From Bacteroidia bacterium (GTDB taxonomy: Bacteria; Bacteroidota; Bacteroidia; Chitinophagales; Saprospiraceae): a stretch of 64,000 nt of DNA. The first letter of the stretch is position 1, and each line of letters begins with the position of its first letter. Positions 8,852-17,522 of this stretch are shown here, in pieces. Where the stretch lies: assembly GCA_030426765.1 (NCBI GenBank), contig JAUHXV010000006.1, positions 47,310 to 111,309 of the forward strand, written 5' to 3'. The notes under the pieces were generated by a model. That model worked only from the letters and a program-made list of their open reading frames with translations, was not told the DNA's origin and searched no databases. The position numbers and the translations under genes were made by a program.

Positions 8852-10150
8852 CTACCAGGGATATTTTAAGGTGAAGGTCACTGGCAGGCTGGACGAAAAA
8901 GTAGTCCCGACGACATAGATCAGATCCTCTTCAGGGATGACATCCGCATAGGTGAGAGCAGGAAGTTCAAAAGATCGTTCTACTGTCACTTGCGGAAGTT
9001 GGCTTATATCTGCTATTTCCAGAAACATATTGCCGTTTCGGTTAAGGATATATACCACTTTGGTTTCATCCTGATTGAGTCGACTCAACACGACAAAATT
9101 GTTGTTGCCGGAAGTGAGCGAAACTATATTTTCTCCATCGCGACTGATGATGTCTCCTTTATTACCGCCAATAAATATGTCTGTTCCTTGTGCGCAGGAA
9201 AACTGCTGATCGGGCTGTCCGATACGTGCCGGAATAGATTGTTCGGATAGAATAAACCCGGTGGTGCTTAAGGTATACCGTTTAGATCCAGCCGGACCTA
9301 AAGTGAGGATAACAGCCGGATCCCCTTCAAAAATGGCAATGTTCTGACTGTTTGTGGTGCCGGATCGGCCATCAAATGCCAGTAACGTGGACTTTTGTAG
9401 CACCTGAAATTCTGCTCCGGGTTGATTCGTTGCGGCCACAATATAATTGCGGAAGGGCCTTGCGGACCATAGCACATTGCCGAAGCTCCGCACCTGAATG
9501 GGATTCAGGGATGGAAAGCTATACACGCCCAGCCAGGCAGCAGACTGGTTGTAGGCGACAACATTCGTAGCATTATTGTAAAACTGCATTTCCATGGAAG
9601 GAAAATTGAAAGTCGAATTCGTCACCCTTTTGGTCACCTGTCCAGTCTTATAGTTGACGACAGCAAACTCATCATTGACGCGATCATATACGGCCATTTC
9701 ATCATTGCCTTCGAGATGGGCGCCTTTATCAAAAAAACCATCAAAGGAGAGATTATTCTGATCAAAACAAACCGTCGGAGAATACATAAACCGATCATCG
9801 ACGGCACAGTACAACTTATAGCAAGTTTGAGTCCCGATCAGAAAACCTGAAGTGGTGAGAAAGTTCTGATCCACTTCGTTGATCCGTTTTAATACCGTTA
9901 CATCCTGGTTGACTTCAGGTGTTGGGGCATCCGGAATGGGCATCGCGGATTGAAGCAAAATATATTCTTTGAATCCCGTCACTTTGACTTTGTCCCAGGT
10001 GAAGTGGGTGACAGAATAATCCTGGGTGTAGGTGAGGGTCAGGGCCGGATCATTGAGTGTGGGATCGGGATCACTGAGGGTGCATCCGCTCCAGAACAGT
10101 GTGCTAAGAAGCAGGAATAAGCCTGAAATATGATGTGATTTTCCTCTCAT
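8852..10150 (-). CDS. Hypothetical lipoprotein, possibly a beta-propeller
   Basis: The frame is open upstream to 10249, but the ATG at 10150 gives a lipoprotein signal (LLLSTLFWSGC) directly after the start and avoids overlap with the divergent gene at 10234; it yields 432 residues. The mature protein has an FN3-like first part (YTQDYSVTHFTWDKVKVTGFKEYIL). It then has repeated short strands with DRVNDEFAVVNYKTGQV, LLAFDGRSG and ISRDGENIVSL, which look like diverged propeller blades. The function is unknown. It is probably exposed on a membrane surface and first in a three-gene unit. Confidence 0.6.
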   Translation of the reverse strand: MRGKSHHISGLFLLLSTLFWSGCTLSDPDPTLNDPALTLTYTQDYSVTHFTWDKVKVTGFKEYILLQSAMPIPDAPTPEVNQDVTVLKRINEVDQNFLTTSGFLIGTQTCYKLYCAVDDRFMYSPTVCFDQNNLSFDGFFDKGAHLEGNDEMAVYDRVNDEFAVVNYKTGQVTKRVTNSTFNFPSMEMQFYNNATNVVAYNQSAAWLGVYSFPSLNPIQVRSFGNVLWSARPFRNYIVAATNQPGAEFQVLQKSTLLAFDGRSGTTNSQNIAIFEGDPAVILTLGPAGSKRYTLSTTGFILSEQSIPARIGQPDQQFSCAQGTDIFIGGNKGDIISRDGENIVSLTSGNNNFVVLSRLNQDETKVVYILNRNGNMFLEIADISQLPQVTVERSFELPALTYADVIPEEDLIYVVGTTFSSSLPVTFTLKYPW

Positions 10151-10221
10151 GGGATTGTTAATGAATGCCCTTTTTGAAGGATAGACGTAAACCATTTGAC
10201 TTCGGGTTGGGTTTATATCTA

Positions 10222-10229
10222 TAAATTTG
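10222..10229 (+). promoter_or_regulatory. -7 box just before the gene at 10234
   Basis: TAAATTTG fits TAnnTTTG, and a TTTG lies 23 bases upstream (10195-10198), slightly further than usual. Initiation 5-7 bases downstream would coincide with the GTG start, implying a leaderless message. Confidence 0.35.
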
Positions 10230-10233
10230 CCCT

Positions 10234-10752
10234 GTGCGAAAACAACCAACGGCCGATTTTGCCGAATTTATTGAATTCTTCCCGGAGTTAGCCCTTCCTT
10301 TAAGCCTTTTGCCTGATATAAGTCAGATTCCCGTTGACCCACTGCCGCTGCCCGGAATCCTGCAGGAAGCTTATATCCTACCGTTCGAAGCGGACGAAAT
10401 CGACGAGTTTACCGAATTTGTACCGTTTGGAAGGATCGCCGGCACAAAGGACTTTCACGCGATTGTATATTGGAAAGCATCACTGCTGCGCTATGAGTAT
10501 ATCCTGGCGACCTATTCAAAAGCCGGCGAACCTCTCAGTCATGCGATTGTCGGAGGTATTCGTTATGAAGAAGAAGGTACGATTCATTCGGTCGCCGTGG
10601 TGCATGAAGATTATCGGATCAATATCGCGGAAGGCCTCGATGATGTCGGACTGCTGAGTATGGATCCCGCACAGACACAGACTTACCAGATGGCTCTGTT
10701 GCCATCCGGAATGATTACTTACGAAAACAATGAAGAAGAAAAAGAAGAATAA
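10234..10752 (+). CDS. Hypothetical protein upstream of rnr
   Basis: This is a 172-residue acidic protein of no recognised family. The start must be GTG at 10234: an in-frame TAA lies at 10222 and there is no ATG until far into the protein. The sequence is rich in Glu, Leu and Pro at the N-terminus (FIEFFPELALPLSLLPDIS), then has a mixed alpha/beta core (FHAIVYWKASLLRYEYIL, AIVGGIRYEEEGTIHSVAVV), and ends EEKEE. There is no signal peptide or membrane segment. Its end overlaps the start of rnr by 23 bases, so the two are co-transcribed and probably translationally coupled. A link to RNA metabolism is possible only from this context. Confidence 0.65.
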   Translation: MRKQPTADFAEFIEFFPELALPLSLLPDISQIPVDPLPLPGILQEAYILPFEADEIDEFTEFVPFGRIAGTKDFHAIVYWKASLLRYEYILATYSKAGEPLSHAIVGGIRYEEEGTIHSVAVVHEDYRINIAEGLDDVGLLSMDPAQTQTYQMALLPSGMITYENNEEEKEE

Positions 10753-12985
10753 ACACAAAATACCCGGAAACCCTGCCAAGTATAAAGGACAGAAACTCCC
10801 CTACGCCAAACTCAGGATGCTCGTCCTTGAAACCATCCAAAAGAGCAATTCTCCGACCTGGACCGCCTCCCAACTCCTCAAAAAACTGAGGATCGCCAAT
10901 AGCAAGCCTGACATCAAACGCGTCCTCGATGCGTTGGTCAAGCATGAAAAAATCACCGAGAAAGAGGAAGGCGTATATGCCTCTCTCGTGCGCAGCAAGA
11001 AATCCAAACCACAAGGTAAGCCTGTGAAGGTAGTCGGGAAAAACGTCTACGAAGGTAAAGTCGACATGACGCGTTCCGGCGCGGCCTATGTCATCGTCGA
11101 AGAGATGGAAGAAGATGTGTATGTACCTGCCAGGTATGTAGGCGGTGCGATGAACAAAGACATCGTGCGGGTAGATGTACTTCCGCCACGACGTGGGAAA
11201 AAAGCAGAAGGCAGGATCATTGAAGTGGTCACCCGTTCGCTTCAGCAGGTCATGGGTACACTGAAACTCTATAAGCGCTTTGGTGTCGTGGTGCCGGATC
11301 GAATGAATATCCATTTTGACATTATTATTCCTTTGGAACATGTCGGTGAAGCAGCCGATGGCGATAAAGTCGTTGTGAAGATTACGGACTGGACGCAGTC
11401 TTCTCCTTCGGGTGAAGTGGTACATGTACTCGGTGCCACCGGAAGTCACGAACTGGAAATGCAATCGATACTCATTCACAATGGATTTAATCTGGCCTGG
11501 CCGGAAGAAGTCATTGATGAGTGTATCTCCCTGCCGGAGGGAATACCGGAAGTGGAAATCGAAAAGCGAAGAGATTTTCGCGGCGTCACCACGTTTACGA
11601 TCGACCCGATCACTGCAAAAGATTTTGATGACGCGCTTTCCATCCGTACGCTGGAGAATGGAAATACGGAGGTAGGTGTTCATATTGCAGATGTCTCACA
11701 TTATGTCAAGCCCGGTACTGCGCTCGACAAAGAAGCGTATCTGCGCTCCACGTCCGTTTACCTTGTGGATCGCGTCTGTCCGATGCTTCCGGAAAAACTT
11801 TCGAACGAACTTTGTTCGCTGCGACCCCATGAGGAGAGCTTGTGTTATTCAGCCGTTTTTGAGTTTGATGAAAAGCACAAAGTGGTGGATCGGTGGTTTG
11901 GGCGAACGGTCATCTATTCGGATCATCGGTTTTCCTACGAAGGCGCACAGGAGGTACTTGATGCGGGTGAAGGTCAGTTTATCGATGAATTAAAAACTCT
12001 CTCAAAGATCGCTGCATCTCTGCGCAAGAAAAAGTATAAGGACGGCGCGATCACCTTTGAAACGGATGAGTTGCAGTTTCGCGTCGATGAACTCGGGCAG
12101 ACGCTGGAGATCTTTGTGAAGGAAAGACTAGACGTGCACCTGCTGATCGAAGATTTTATGTTGCTCGCCAATCGCGAAGTGGCTACACTGATGCACAACA
12201 AGGGGAAGTCAAAGGAGATTCCGTTTCCATACCGGGTGCATGATGTACCGGATCCGGATCGCCTGCAGGACTTTCAGCGTTTTGCGCGAGAATTGGGTTT
12301 TTCCTTGAAGATTGATACGCCAAAACAGATTTCGCAATCATTTAATAAGTTGGCCGCGGCCGCGAAGGAAGATGAGAAGCTCAGACTGCTTGAACCGCTG
12401 GCGATTCGCACGATGGCGAAGGCGGTATATACGACGAATAACATCGGACATTACGGCTTAGCCTTTGATTATTACACCCATTTTACTTCGCCGATCCGAC
12501 GGTATTCAGACGTGCTGGTGCATCGGATCCTAGATGCTAACCTTGAAGGTGTGTATCGCGAGAAAAAAGACAGACTGGAGGTGATGTGCAAGCATATCTC
12601 GGATCGTGAGCGTGCTGCCATGAATGCTGAGCGGGAATCCATCAAATACAAGCAGATGGAATATCTGAAGGAAAAAGTGGGGCAGGAATTCGAAGGCGTG
12701 ATTTCCGGTGTGATTGACAGTGGCATTTTTGTGGAGCTGGTTGAGTCGCGAGCTGAAGGGATGATTTCCTTCCGCACGATGGGGGGTGGGTTTTATATGA
12801 CGGCGCCATATACGGCGGGATCTCGTACGGGAGAGACGTATACGATCGGTCAGCCTGTGCGTGTGCGTATTCGCAGGATTGATATGACGGCCAGGCAAAT
12901 GGATCTGGAACTCGTCGATACTGAAAGCGCCGAACCGAAAGAGGGCAGGGTATTTAAGAAGGTGAAGGGGAGGAAGAGGAAGTAG
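10730..12985 (+). CDS. rnr: Ribonuclease R
   Basis: The 751-residue protein is a complete RNase II/R family 3'-5' exoribonuclease, which degrades structured RNA in the cytosol. It has a lysine-rich N-terminus with a winged-helix-like region (residues 20-85) and cold-shock OB domains (about 95-245). The RNB catalytic domain has DPITAKDFDDALSI, whose aspartates bind Mg, and HYGLAFDYYTHFTSPIRRYSD. A C-terminal S1 domain (GQEFEGVISGVIDSGIFVEL) and a basic tail follow. The start overlaps the preceding gene, giving coupled translation. Large ORFs on the opposite strand in this region are shadows. Confidence 0.97.
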   Translation: MKKKKKNKHKIPGNPAKYKGQKLPYAKLRMLVLETIQKSNSPTWTASQLLKKLRIANSKPDIKRVLDALVKHEKITEKEEGVYASLVRSKKSKPQGKPVKVVGKNVYEGKVDMTRSGAAYVIVEEMEEDVYVPARYVGGAMNKDIVRVDVLPPRRGKKAEGRIIEVVTRSLQQVMGTLKLYKRFGVVVPDRMNIHFDIIIPLEHVGEAADGDKVVVKITDWTQSSPSGEVVHVLGATGSHELEMQSILIHNGFNLAWPEEVIDECISLPEGIPEVEIEKRRDFRGVTTFTIDPITAKDFDDALSIRTLENGNTEVGVHIADVSHYVKPGTALDKEAYLRSTSVYLVDRVCPMLPEKLSNELCSLRPHEESLCYSAVFEFDEKHKVVDRWFGRTVIYSDHRFSYEGAQEVLDAGEGQFIDELKTLSKIAASLRKKKYKDGAITFETDELQFRVDELGQTLEIFVKERLDVHLLIEDFMLLANREVATLMHNKGKSKEIPFPYRVHDVPDPDRLQDFQRFARELGFSLKIDTPKQISQSFNKLAAAAKEDEKLRLLEPLAIRTMAKAVYTTNNIGHYGLAFDYYTHFTSPIRRYSDVLVHRILDANLEGVYREKKDRLEVMCKHISDRERAAMNAERESIKYKQMEYLKEKVGQEFEGVISGVIDSGIFVELVESRAEGMISFRTMGGGFYMTAPYTAGSRTGETYTIGQPVRVRIRRIDMTARQMDLELVDTESAEPKEGRVFKKVKGRKRK

Positions 12986-13111
12986 AATTCCAGGTAAGAA
13001 TATTTTTTTATCACTGCGGCATATATCTCACCCCACCGCATTGTGAGAACTTTTGATTGGCCTTCAGGTCGGCTATATAATCGGTGAGAAGGTCCTAAGT
13101 TGTGCATTTTT

Positions 13112-13243
13112 CTACCTTGGATGACCGCCGGTTTTGGTCTTAACATCAGTGAGTCTGTCTCTGTCAAAAATGAAAAAGTAGAGAATAACAAGTATCGGTA
13201 CGACAAGCACCAGAAAAACAGATCCGAGGATTAACCATTCCAT
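13112..13243 (-). CDS. Putative 43-residue single-span membrane protein
   Basis: Reading the minus strand from ATG at 13243 to TAG at 13112 gives a 43-residue peptide. It starts MEWLILGSVFLVLVVPIL, continues with a hydrophobic span to residue 25, then DRDRLTDVKTKTGGHPR. One membrane helix with a short charged cytosolic tail is the pattern of small membrane-protein subunits or regulators. It lies in the gap between rnr and the NERD gene. No Shine-Dalgarno is expected in this phylum, and no promoter was identified. The support is only the composition of the peptide and its clean ATG-to-stop frame. Confidence 0.4.
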   Translation of the reverse strand: MEWLILGSVFLVLVVPILVILYFFIFDRDRLTDVKTKTGGHPR

Positions 13244-13269
13244 AGTGGGACGAGATTAAGGATTAAAGT

Positions 13270-14772
13270 TTATTTTTTTTCTAAACACTCTTTTCGAACA
13301 TAACGCTTCTTCCCACTTTTATTGGGTATTTGATAGAAATATTTGAATTGATTAGCGTCTTTAACGAGTACCTCATTTCCTGGCACGAGGTATCCGATTA
13401 TACTTGATTTAATATTTGGCTTGGAGTATGTCGGACAACCTTCCTGTGCTATAAAAGAATTCGCTGCATTCATAGTTGATATCGGTTTGTTGTTTTGAAT
13501 GGCATTGAACGAATCCTGCTGAAAGCTTGTCTCTGACTGAAAGTAGAGAATAGCACCAATCGAGCTGAATATGATGATCAGTAAAGTGATTATAGCAAGC
13601 ATGTTTTTTCCCTTGTGTTTATCACTTTTATGATCCTTAGAGAAAACCGGATTTACATAGGTTGTTGTTCGTGTTCTTTGAATGTACTTAGCTGGGTGGT
13701 CCTGCTGAAGACCTCTTAAATAACTTGCAATATTATCAACATCTTCCTCGCTGAAAACTGGTTCAAAGTATTCGAGATATCCATTTAACTCGCTAAGAGT
13801 CTTTATGGAAACATGCTGAAACTGCTCTTTTGGCTTATGACCAATCATCACGATGAGATTTCGAATTGGAATTTGTGTTTTACCCCAGTGGTGAACCTTA
13901 ATGCCGATTTCTCTGCGTCTGGCTTTATTGACCAAGACATATAACGCAAAGTTGAATCGCATTATCTGATCGATGGGTGATCTTAGGTCTAATCGCTCAA
14001 TGGACGACTTGCTCCAGTTTTTTGTTTCCAATAGGAAAATCCCAGCTCGAGTTATTAGAACATGGTCAATTTGGACGCTAAAGATTCTGTCATTTTCCTT
14101 TTTATTGTATATAGGCGGATTGAAATTTGTCGAGAAATCATTTAGTAGTACACCATGTATGGATAGTTTTTTTACTTCTTCTTCTACCATGCTTTCACCA
14201 ACTGCCCCGGCAACTAAGGGACTAATCTGTTCCAGTACGTCTTTCGTACGGTTGAGCTTTCTGATTTTAGGCGCATAGTGCTGATTTATAACATCGGATG
14301 TGTTAGTAACGTATTTTGAAAGTTGAGTGCTTACATGATTTAATTCACTGGAAACTTGAGCAATGGATTTGTCAATCCTCTTCCACTTAGAAGCATCTAA
14401 CCTGCGTAAGCGAAACTGAAGCACTTTTGACATAAAGAAACTCACTAATCGTTGAAAAGTATTTCTGCCACTATTCAGATGATATCCATCTATTTGTTGC
14501 TGAAGCGAAGTTGATTCATTTGAAATATCTGAAATGGTATTTTCCCGAACTTGGTCAAGTTGCTGCTCTAACTGAAGTTTTTCTATTCCAAGTCGTTTTA
14601 TTTCGTTTTCTACCCATAGCTCTGATTCATCTCTAACTCTTCTCACCTGAGATTCATAGTTCAATAGAAATGAATTGATTTCTCCAACAGATGCGAACTC
14701 AGACAATCCGTGAGCGTTTAATGTTGCTCGGATACTCTTCAGGGTCTGTATTTGACCGTAGACCTTTATCAT
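13270..14772 (-). CDS. NERD-domain membrane protein with C-terminal SH3-like domain
   Basis: The 500-residue protein begins with about 190 residues of heptad-rich helix (coiled coil around ELWVENEIKRLGIEKLQLEQ). A NERD domain follows, at about 190-310: VGAVGESMVEEEV, QIDHVLITRAGIFLLETKNW with the D...E.K signature of the PD-(D/E)XK-like fold. After a basic linker comes one membrane helix (LAIITLLIIIFSSIGAILYF, about 395-415) and an outer bacterial SH3-like segment (YSKPNIKSSIIGYLVPGNEVLV). NERD means nuclease-related domain; nuclease activity is inferred from the fold. The gene is clearly more AT-rich than its neighbours and stands alone, which suggests acquisition. The biological role is unknown. 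Confidence 0.75.
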   Translation of the reverse strand: MIKVYGQIQTLKSIRATLNAHGLSEFASVGEINSFLLNYESQVRRVRDESELWVENEIKRLGIEKLQLEQQLDQVRENTISDISNESTSLQQQIDGYHLNSGRNTFQRLVSFFMSKVLQFRLRRLDASKWKRIDKSIAQVSSELNHVSTQLSKYVTNTSDVINQHYAPKIRKLNRTKDVLEQISPLVAGAVGESMVEEEVKKLSIHGVLLNDFSTNFNPPIYNKKENDRIFSVQIDHVLITRAGIFLLETKNWSKSSIERLDLRSPIDQIMRFNFALYVLVNKARRREIGIKVHHWGKTQIPIRNLIVMIGHKPKEQFQHVSIKTLSELNGYLEYFEPVFSEEDVDNIASYLRGLQQDHPAKYIQRTRTTTYVNPVFSKDHKSDKHKGKNMLAIITLLIIIFSSIGAILYFQSETSFQQDSFNAIQNNKPISTMNAANSFIAQEGCPTYSKPNIKSSIIGYLVPGNEVLVKDANQFKYFYQIPNKSGKKRYVRKECLEKK

Positions 14773-15026
14773 GGAAGTTTATTAGGATTTATCTGAGAGT
14801 GGAAATATAGCAGAAGTTAGGGAGCTATTATAGCCAGCAGGATTATTTCTCTTGGAGTCTGACAGGGGTCATTTGTTCCTTTTATGGATTCTTGGCATGA
14901 GGTGCGGGTCAGAATTTGTAGGTAGGACTTTGTTAAGTGTTTTTATATAACTATTTGTAAAAGGTGCAAGACACAAAAAACTGGGTGGGGATCATGTGTT
15001 CAGCTGCATTGGGGATTGTTACACGA

Positions 15027-17420
15027 TCAATCGATCCCAAACTTCAACCCTACAAAAAAAGTCCGTGGACGCAAAGGGCCGTATACATACCCGGCATCCC
15101 GATCCGCACCGAGGTCAAAATCATCCTGGTAACTGTTGAAGATGTTTTGGACGCCGGCAAACAACTCCGCCTTAAAATGGTGGTCAGAACGAAAGGTATA
15201 CGAAACCTTGAGATTATGCTCAAAAAAAGAAGGCGTAGATTGAATGATCGTCTGCTCCGTGTCCACATCAACCACATGCGGGACGTCCATCGAACCCGTA
15301 TAGACTCCGGAGTAGGAGAGTGCAAGCGGCTCGATTGGGGTATACACCAGCGAAAAGTATCCATACGTCCCGGGAGTTCTCAATATGCGATCCGTCGTGG
15401 TGGACGGGATGTTTTCAGTAGGGTCATCCGGCGCCCAGATCTCTTCCTCTACCTCATAGCGTGCTGACTGCAGTGTCATTCCTGATTGCAGAACCACTTT
15501 TTTCCCAAAAGCTATGTTAGCCTCAAGGTTGATACCGGATACCGTAGCACCGTCGCCATTGCGCTTTGTGATCACAGATACCCCACTGGGCAGTTCTTCC
15601 TGGTTGGCGAAAAGAAAAGGATTGATCAGTTGCGTGTAAAATCCTTCTACCACAAAATTCATCTGGTTTTTGCCGACAAACTTATCGTAGTTCAGCGAGA
15701 GGACTGCACTATTGGATCTTTCTACTTCGAGATCCGGGTCGAGTCGAATAAAACGCGCCGCGCCCCCCACAGTCTCAATGTGCAGATCTTCATCAAAAGC
15801 CTGAGGACCACGATACCCCTGTGCAAATGAGGCACGCAACTTCAAATTTTCTTTGATCGCATACATAGCTGACAACCTAGGGACAAATACCTGAAGGTTT
15901 TCGTCATTGGCGTAGTGTTCCCCTTCAAGATCATACCGGCCATTGATATTGAGGAGATCAAAACGCCCGCCAAGCAAAACCGTCAGCCGATCAACCGCCT
16001 TGATTTCCAATTCAGCGAATGTCCCCCACGTACCGACCTGCTGGTCAATGACGCGCCCATAGCCGGGCATTTCATCGGTCACGTTATTGTAAATGTATTC
16101 TGTCCCGGCAGTGAGGGTGAGACGGGGATTTATAAAATAACTGTATTGCAATCCGCTGACGGTGCATAGGTCTTCCGAATTTCCATAGGCATTTAAGGCC
16201 AGAATATCATCGGCTGTCAGCGTGTCGCCTTCGTTGATGATCCGGCCGCCTCCACCGTAGTAACTTTCTCTGAACACTTTCTGGAGCGAGCCATACAGGG
16301 AAACTTTGTGCTTATAGTCCTTGCTGAGATGCTCAAAGGAAAGATTTGTGCTCAGGATATCGTGATCCAGCTGTTCAGTGAGATCCGTCTGGTGTGGAAA
16401 CAACTCAAATTTGTTTCCCCCTCTGCGATACTCATTGATATAGTATGCACCGAGTTTTAGCTTGTCGCGATCATTAAAATTGTAAAAAGCGTCGAACCCG
16501 AAGGTGGTATTGCTCAGTTCGACGATTTCAGAGAAATCATCCTCATTCGCATCCCAGTGCTCTCTGTTTCGGTTAAAACCAAAAAAAGAAACACCATTGT
16601 TCAGGTCTTCTGAAACAAGTGCCCCATTGAAAATGACCGTTCGGTCGGAGGCCTCTCCGTTGATCAGCGATTGATTGATGCCCACCTCAAAGGTATTTTC
16701 AACCGGATCTTTGGTGATGATATTGACGGTTCCTGCGATTGCATTTCCGCCGTACATCACGGAGCCGCCGCCTCGCACAACTTCGATCCTGTCTACCATA
16801 TTGGAGGGCAGCATTTCCAAGCCATAGACACCTGCCAGAGCGGAAAACACCGGACGGCTGTTGATCAGGATTTGCGCATACGGGCCGTCCAGGCCATTCA
16901 TTCGGAGTTGCGTAAAACCACAGTTTTGACAGTTATTCTCCACCCTTAATCCGGGAGAGAAACTTAATCCGTCAGCGACGTTCAGCGATTGCGTAGCTTC
17001 GAAGGTCCGGTTGTCAATTGTATTGACAATGACCGGTGAGTTGTACCGCTCTACGCGGTTGCGCGATCCTGTGACGACCACCTGCGACAGGTTGAGGATG
17101 TCTTCACGGAGCGAAAAGTTTTTTTCCAGATTCTGGTCTTCTCCAAAAGAAATGGACTCGATGATTGGGACAAAACCGACGGCTGACACTTGCACCTGAT
17201 ACGTTCCGGCGGGAATGTTTTTTATGAAATAACTACCGTCAGGCTCCGTGAAAGTCCCGAGCTGGGTGCCTTTTACATGAACGGTCGCAAATGCCACCTC
17301 ATGATCATCGGATCCTATTTTGCCATATAAACCTGCCATTTGTGCATGGAGGCCTGTTCCCAAAAGGAGAAAGCATAGCAGGGCGAAGCGTCCGGATATA
17401 GAGTGGTGTGAAGAAGGCAT
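15027..17420 (-). CDS. TonB-dependent outer-membrane receptor, probably for a metal or metal chelate
   Basis: The 797-residue protein has a signal peptide (FALLCFLLLGTGLHAQ), a CarboxypepD_reg-like domain (residues 28-110: GKIGSDDHEVAFATVHVKGT, YFIKNIPAGTYQVQVSAVGF), and a plug domain. The plug shows VVTGSRNRVERYNSPV, MLPSNMVDRIEVVRGGGSVMYG and NAIAGTVNIITK, and it precedes a 22-strand barrel region. The plug carries CQNCGF, a short cysteine pair common in some metal receptors. It sits divergent from a DtxR/MntR-type regulator with a shared palindromic operator (17459-17474), so uptake of manganese or iron is the likely job. The substrate itself cannot be read from the sequence. Confidence 0.9.
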   Translation of the reverse strand: MPSSHHSISGRFALLCFLLLGTGLHAQMAGLYGKIGSDDHEVAFATVHVKGTQLGTFTEPDGSYFIKNIPAGTYQVQVSAVGFVPIIESISFGEDQNLEKNFSLREDILNLSQVVVTGSRNRVERYNSPVIVNTIDNRTFEATQSLNVADGLSFSPGLRVENNCQNCGFTQLRMNGLDGPYAQILINSRPVFSALAGVYGLEMLPSNMVDRIEVVRGGGSVMYGGNAIAGTVNIITKDPVENTFEVGINQSLINGEASDRTVIFNGALVSEDLNNGVSFFGFNRNREHWDANEDDFSEIVELSNTTFGFDAFYNFNDRDKLKLGAYYINEYRRGGNKFELFPHQTDLTEQLDHDILSTNLSFEHLSKDYKHKVSLYGSLQKVFRESYYGGGGRIINEGDTLTADDILALNAYGNSEDLCTVSGLQYSYFINPRLTLTAGTEYIYNNVTDEMPGYGRVIDQQVGTWGTFAELEIKAVDRLTVLLGGRFDLLNINGRYDLEGEHYANDENLQVFVPRLSAMYAIKENLKLRASFAQGYRGPQAFDEDLHIETVGGAARFIRLDPDLEVERSNSAVLSLNYDKFVGKNQMNFVVEGFYTQLINPFLFANQEELPSGVSVITKRNGDGATVSGINLEANIAFGKKVVLQSGMTLQSARYEVEEEIWAPDDPTENIPSTTTDRILRTPGTYGYFSLVYTPIEPLALSYSGVYTGSMDVPHVVDVDTEQTIIQSTPSFFEHNLKVSYTFRSDHHFKAELFAGVQNIFNSYQDDFDLGADRDAGYVYGPLRPRTFFVGLKFGID

Positions 17421-17446
17421 TTCCCCTTTTTGATCAGTTATGCTTG

Positions 17447-17454
17447 CAAAATTA
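17447..17454 (-). promoter_or_regulatory. -7 box of the TonB receptor promoter
   Basis: The minus strand reads TAATTTTG, a match to TAnnTTTG, 26 bases before the ATG at 17420. The operator at 17459-17474 lies immediately upstream, between the -7 and -33 positions. Confidence 0.55.
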
Positions 17455-17458
17455 ATAA

Positions 17459-17474
17459 GTTAGACGAGTCTAAC
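17459..17474. promoter_or_regulatory. Palindromic operator for the DtxR/MntR-type regulator
   Basis: GTTAGACGAGTCTAAC has perfect 7-bp arms around a 2-base centre and resembles the TTAGG-type half-sites of DtxR/IdeR/MntR boxes. It sits between the two divergent -7 boxes (17447-17454 minus, 17496-17503 plus), so a bound repressor could block both promoters at once. Confidence 0.65.
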
Positions 17475-17495
17475 AAATATTTTTAATGAAAGTTT

Positions 17496-17503
17496 TAATT
17501 TTG
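17496..17503 (+). promoter_or_regulatory. -7 box of the DtxR/MntR-type gene
   Basis: TAATTTTG matches TAnnTTTG and lies 19 bases before the ATG at 17523. The operator ends 21 bases upstream, where the -33 element would be. Confidence 0.55.
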
Positions 17504-17522
17504 TCATAGATATCAGACCTGT

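Noticed and set aside
10715..11683. 322-residue minus-strand ORF inside rnr
   Set aside because: It overlaps the conserved rnr coding region and has His/Arg/Phe-rich low-likelihood protein sequence.
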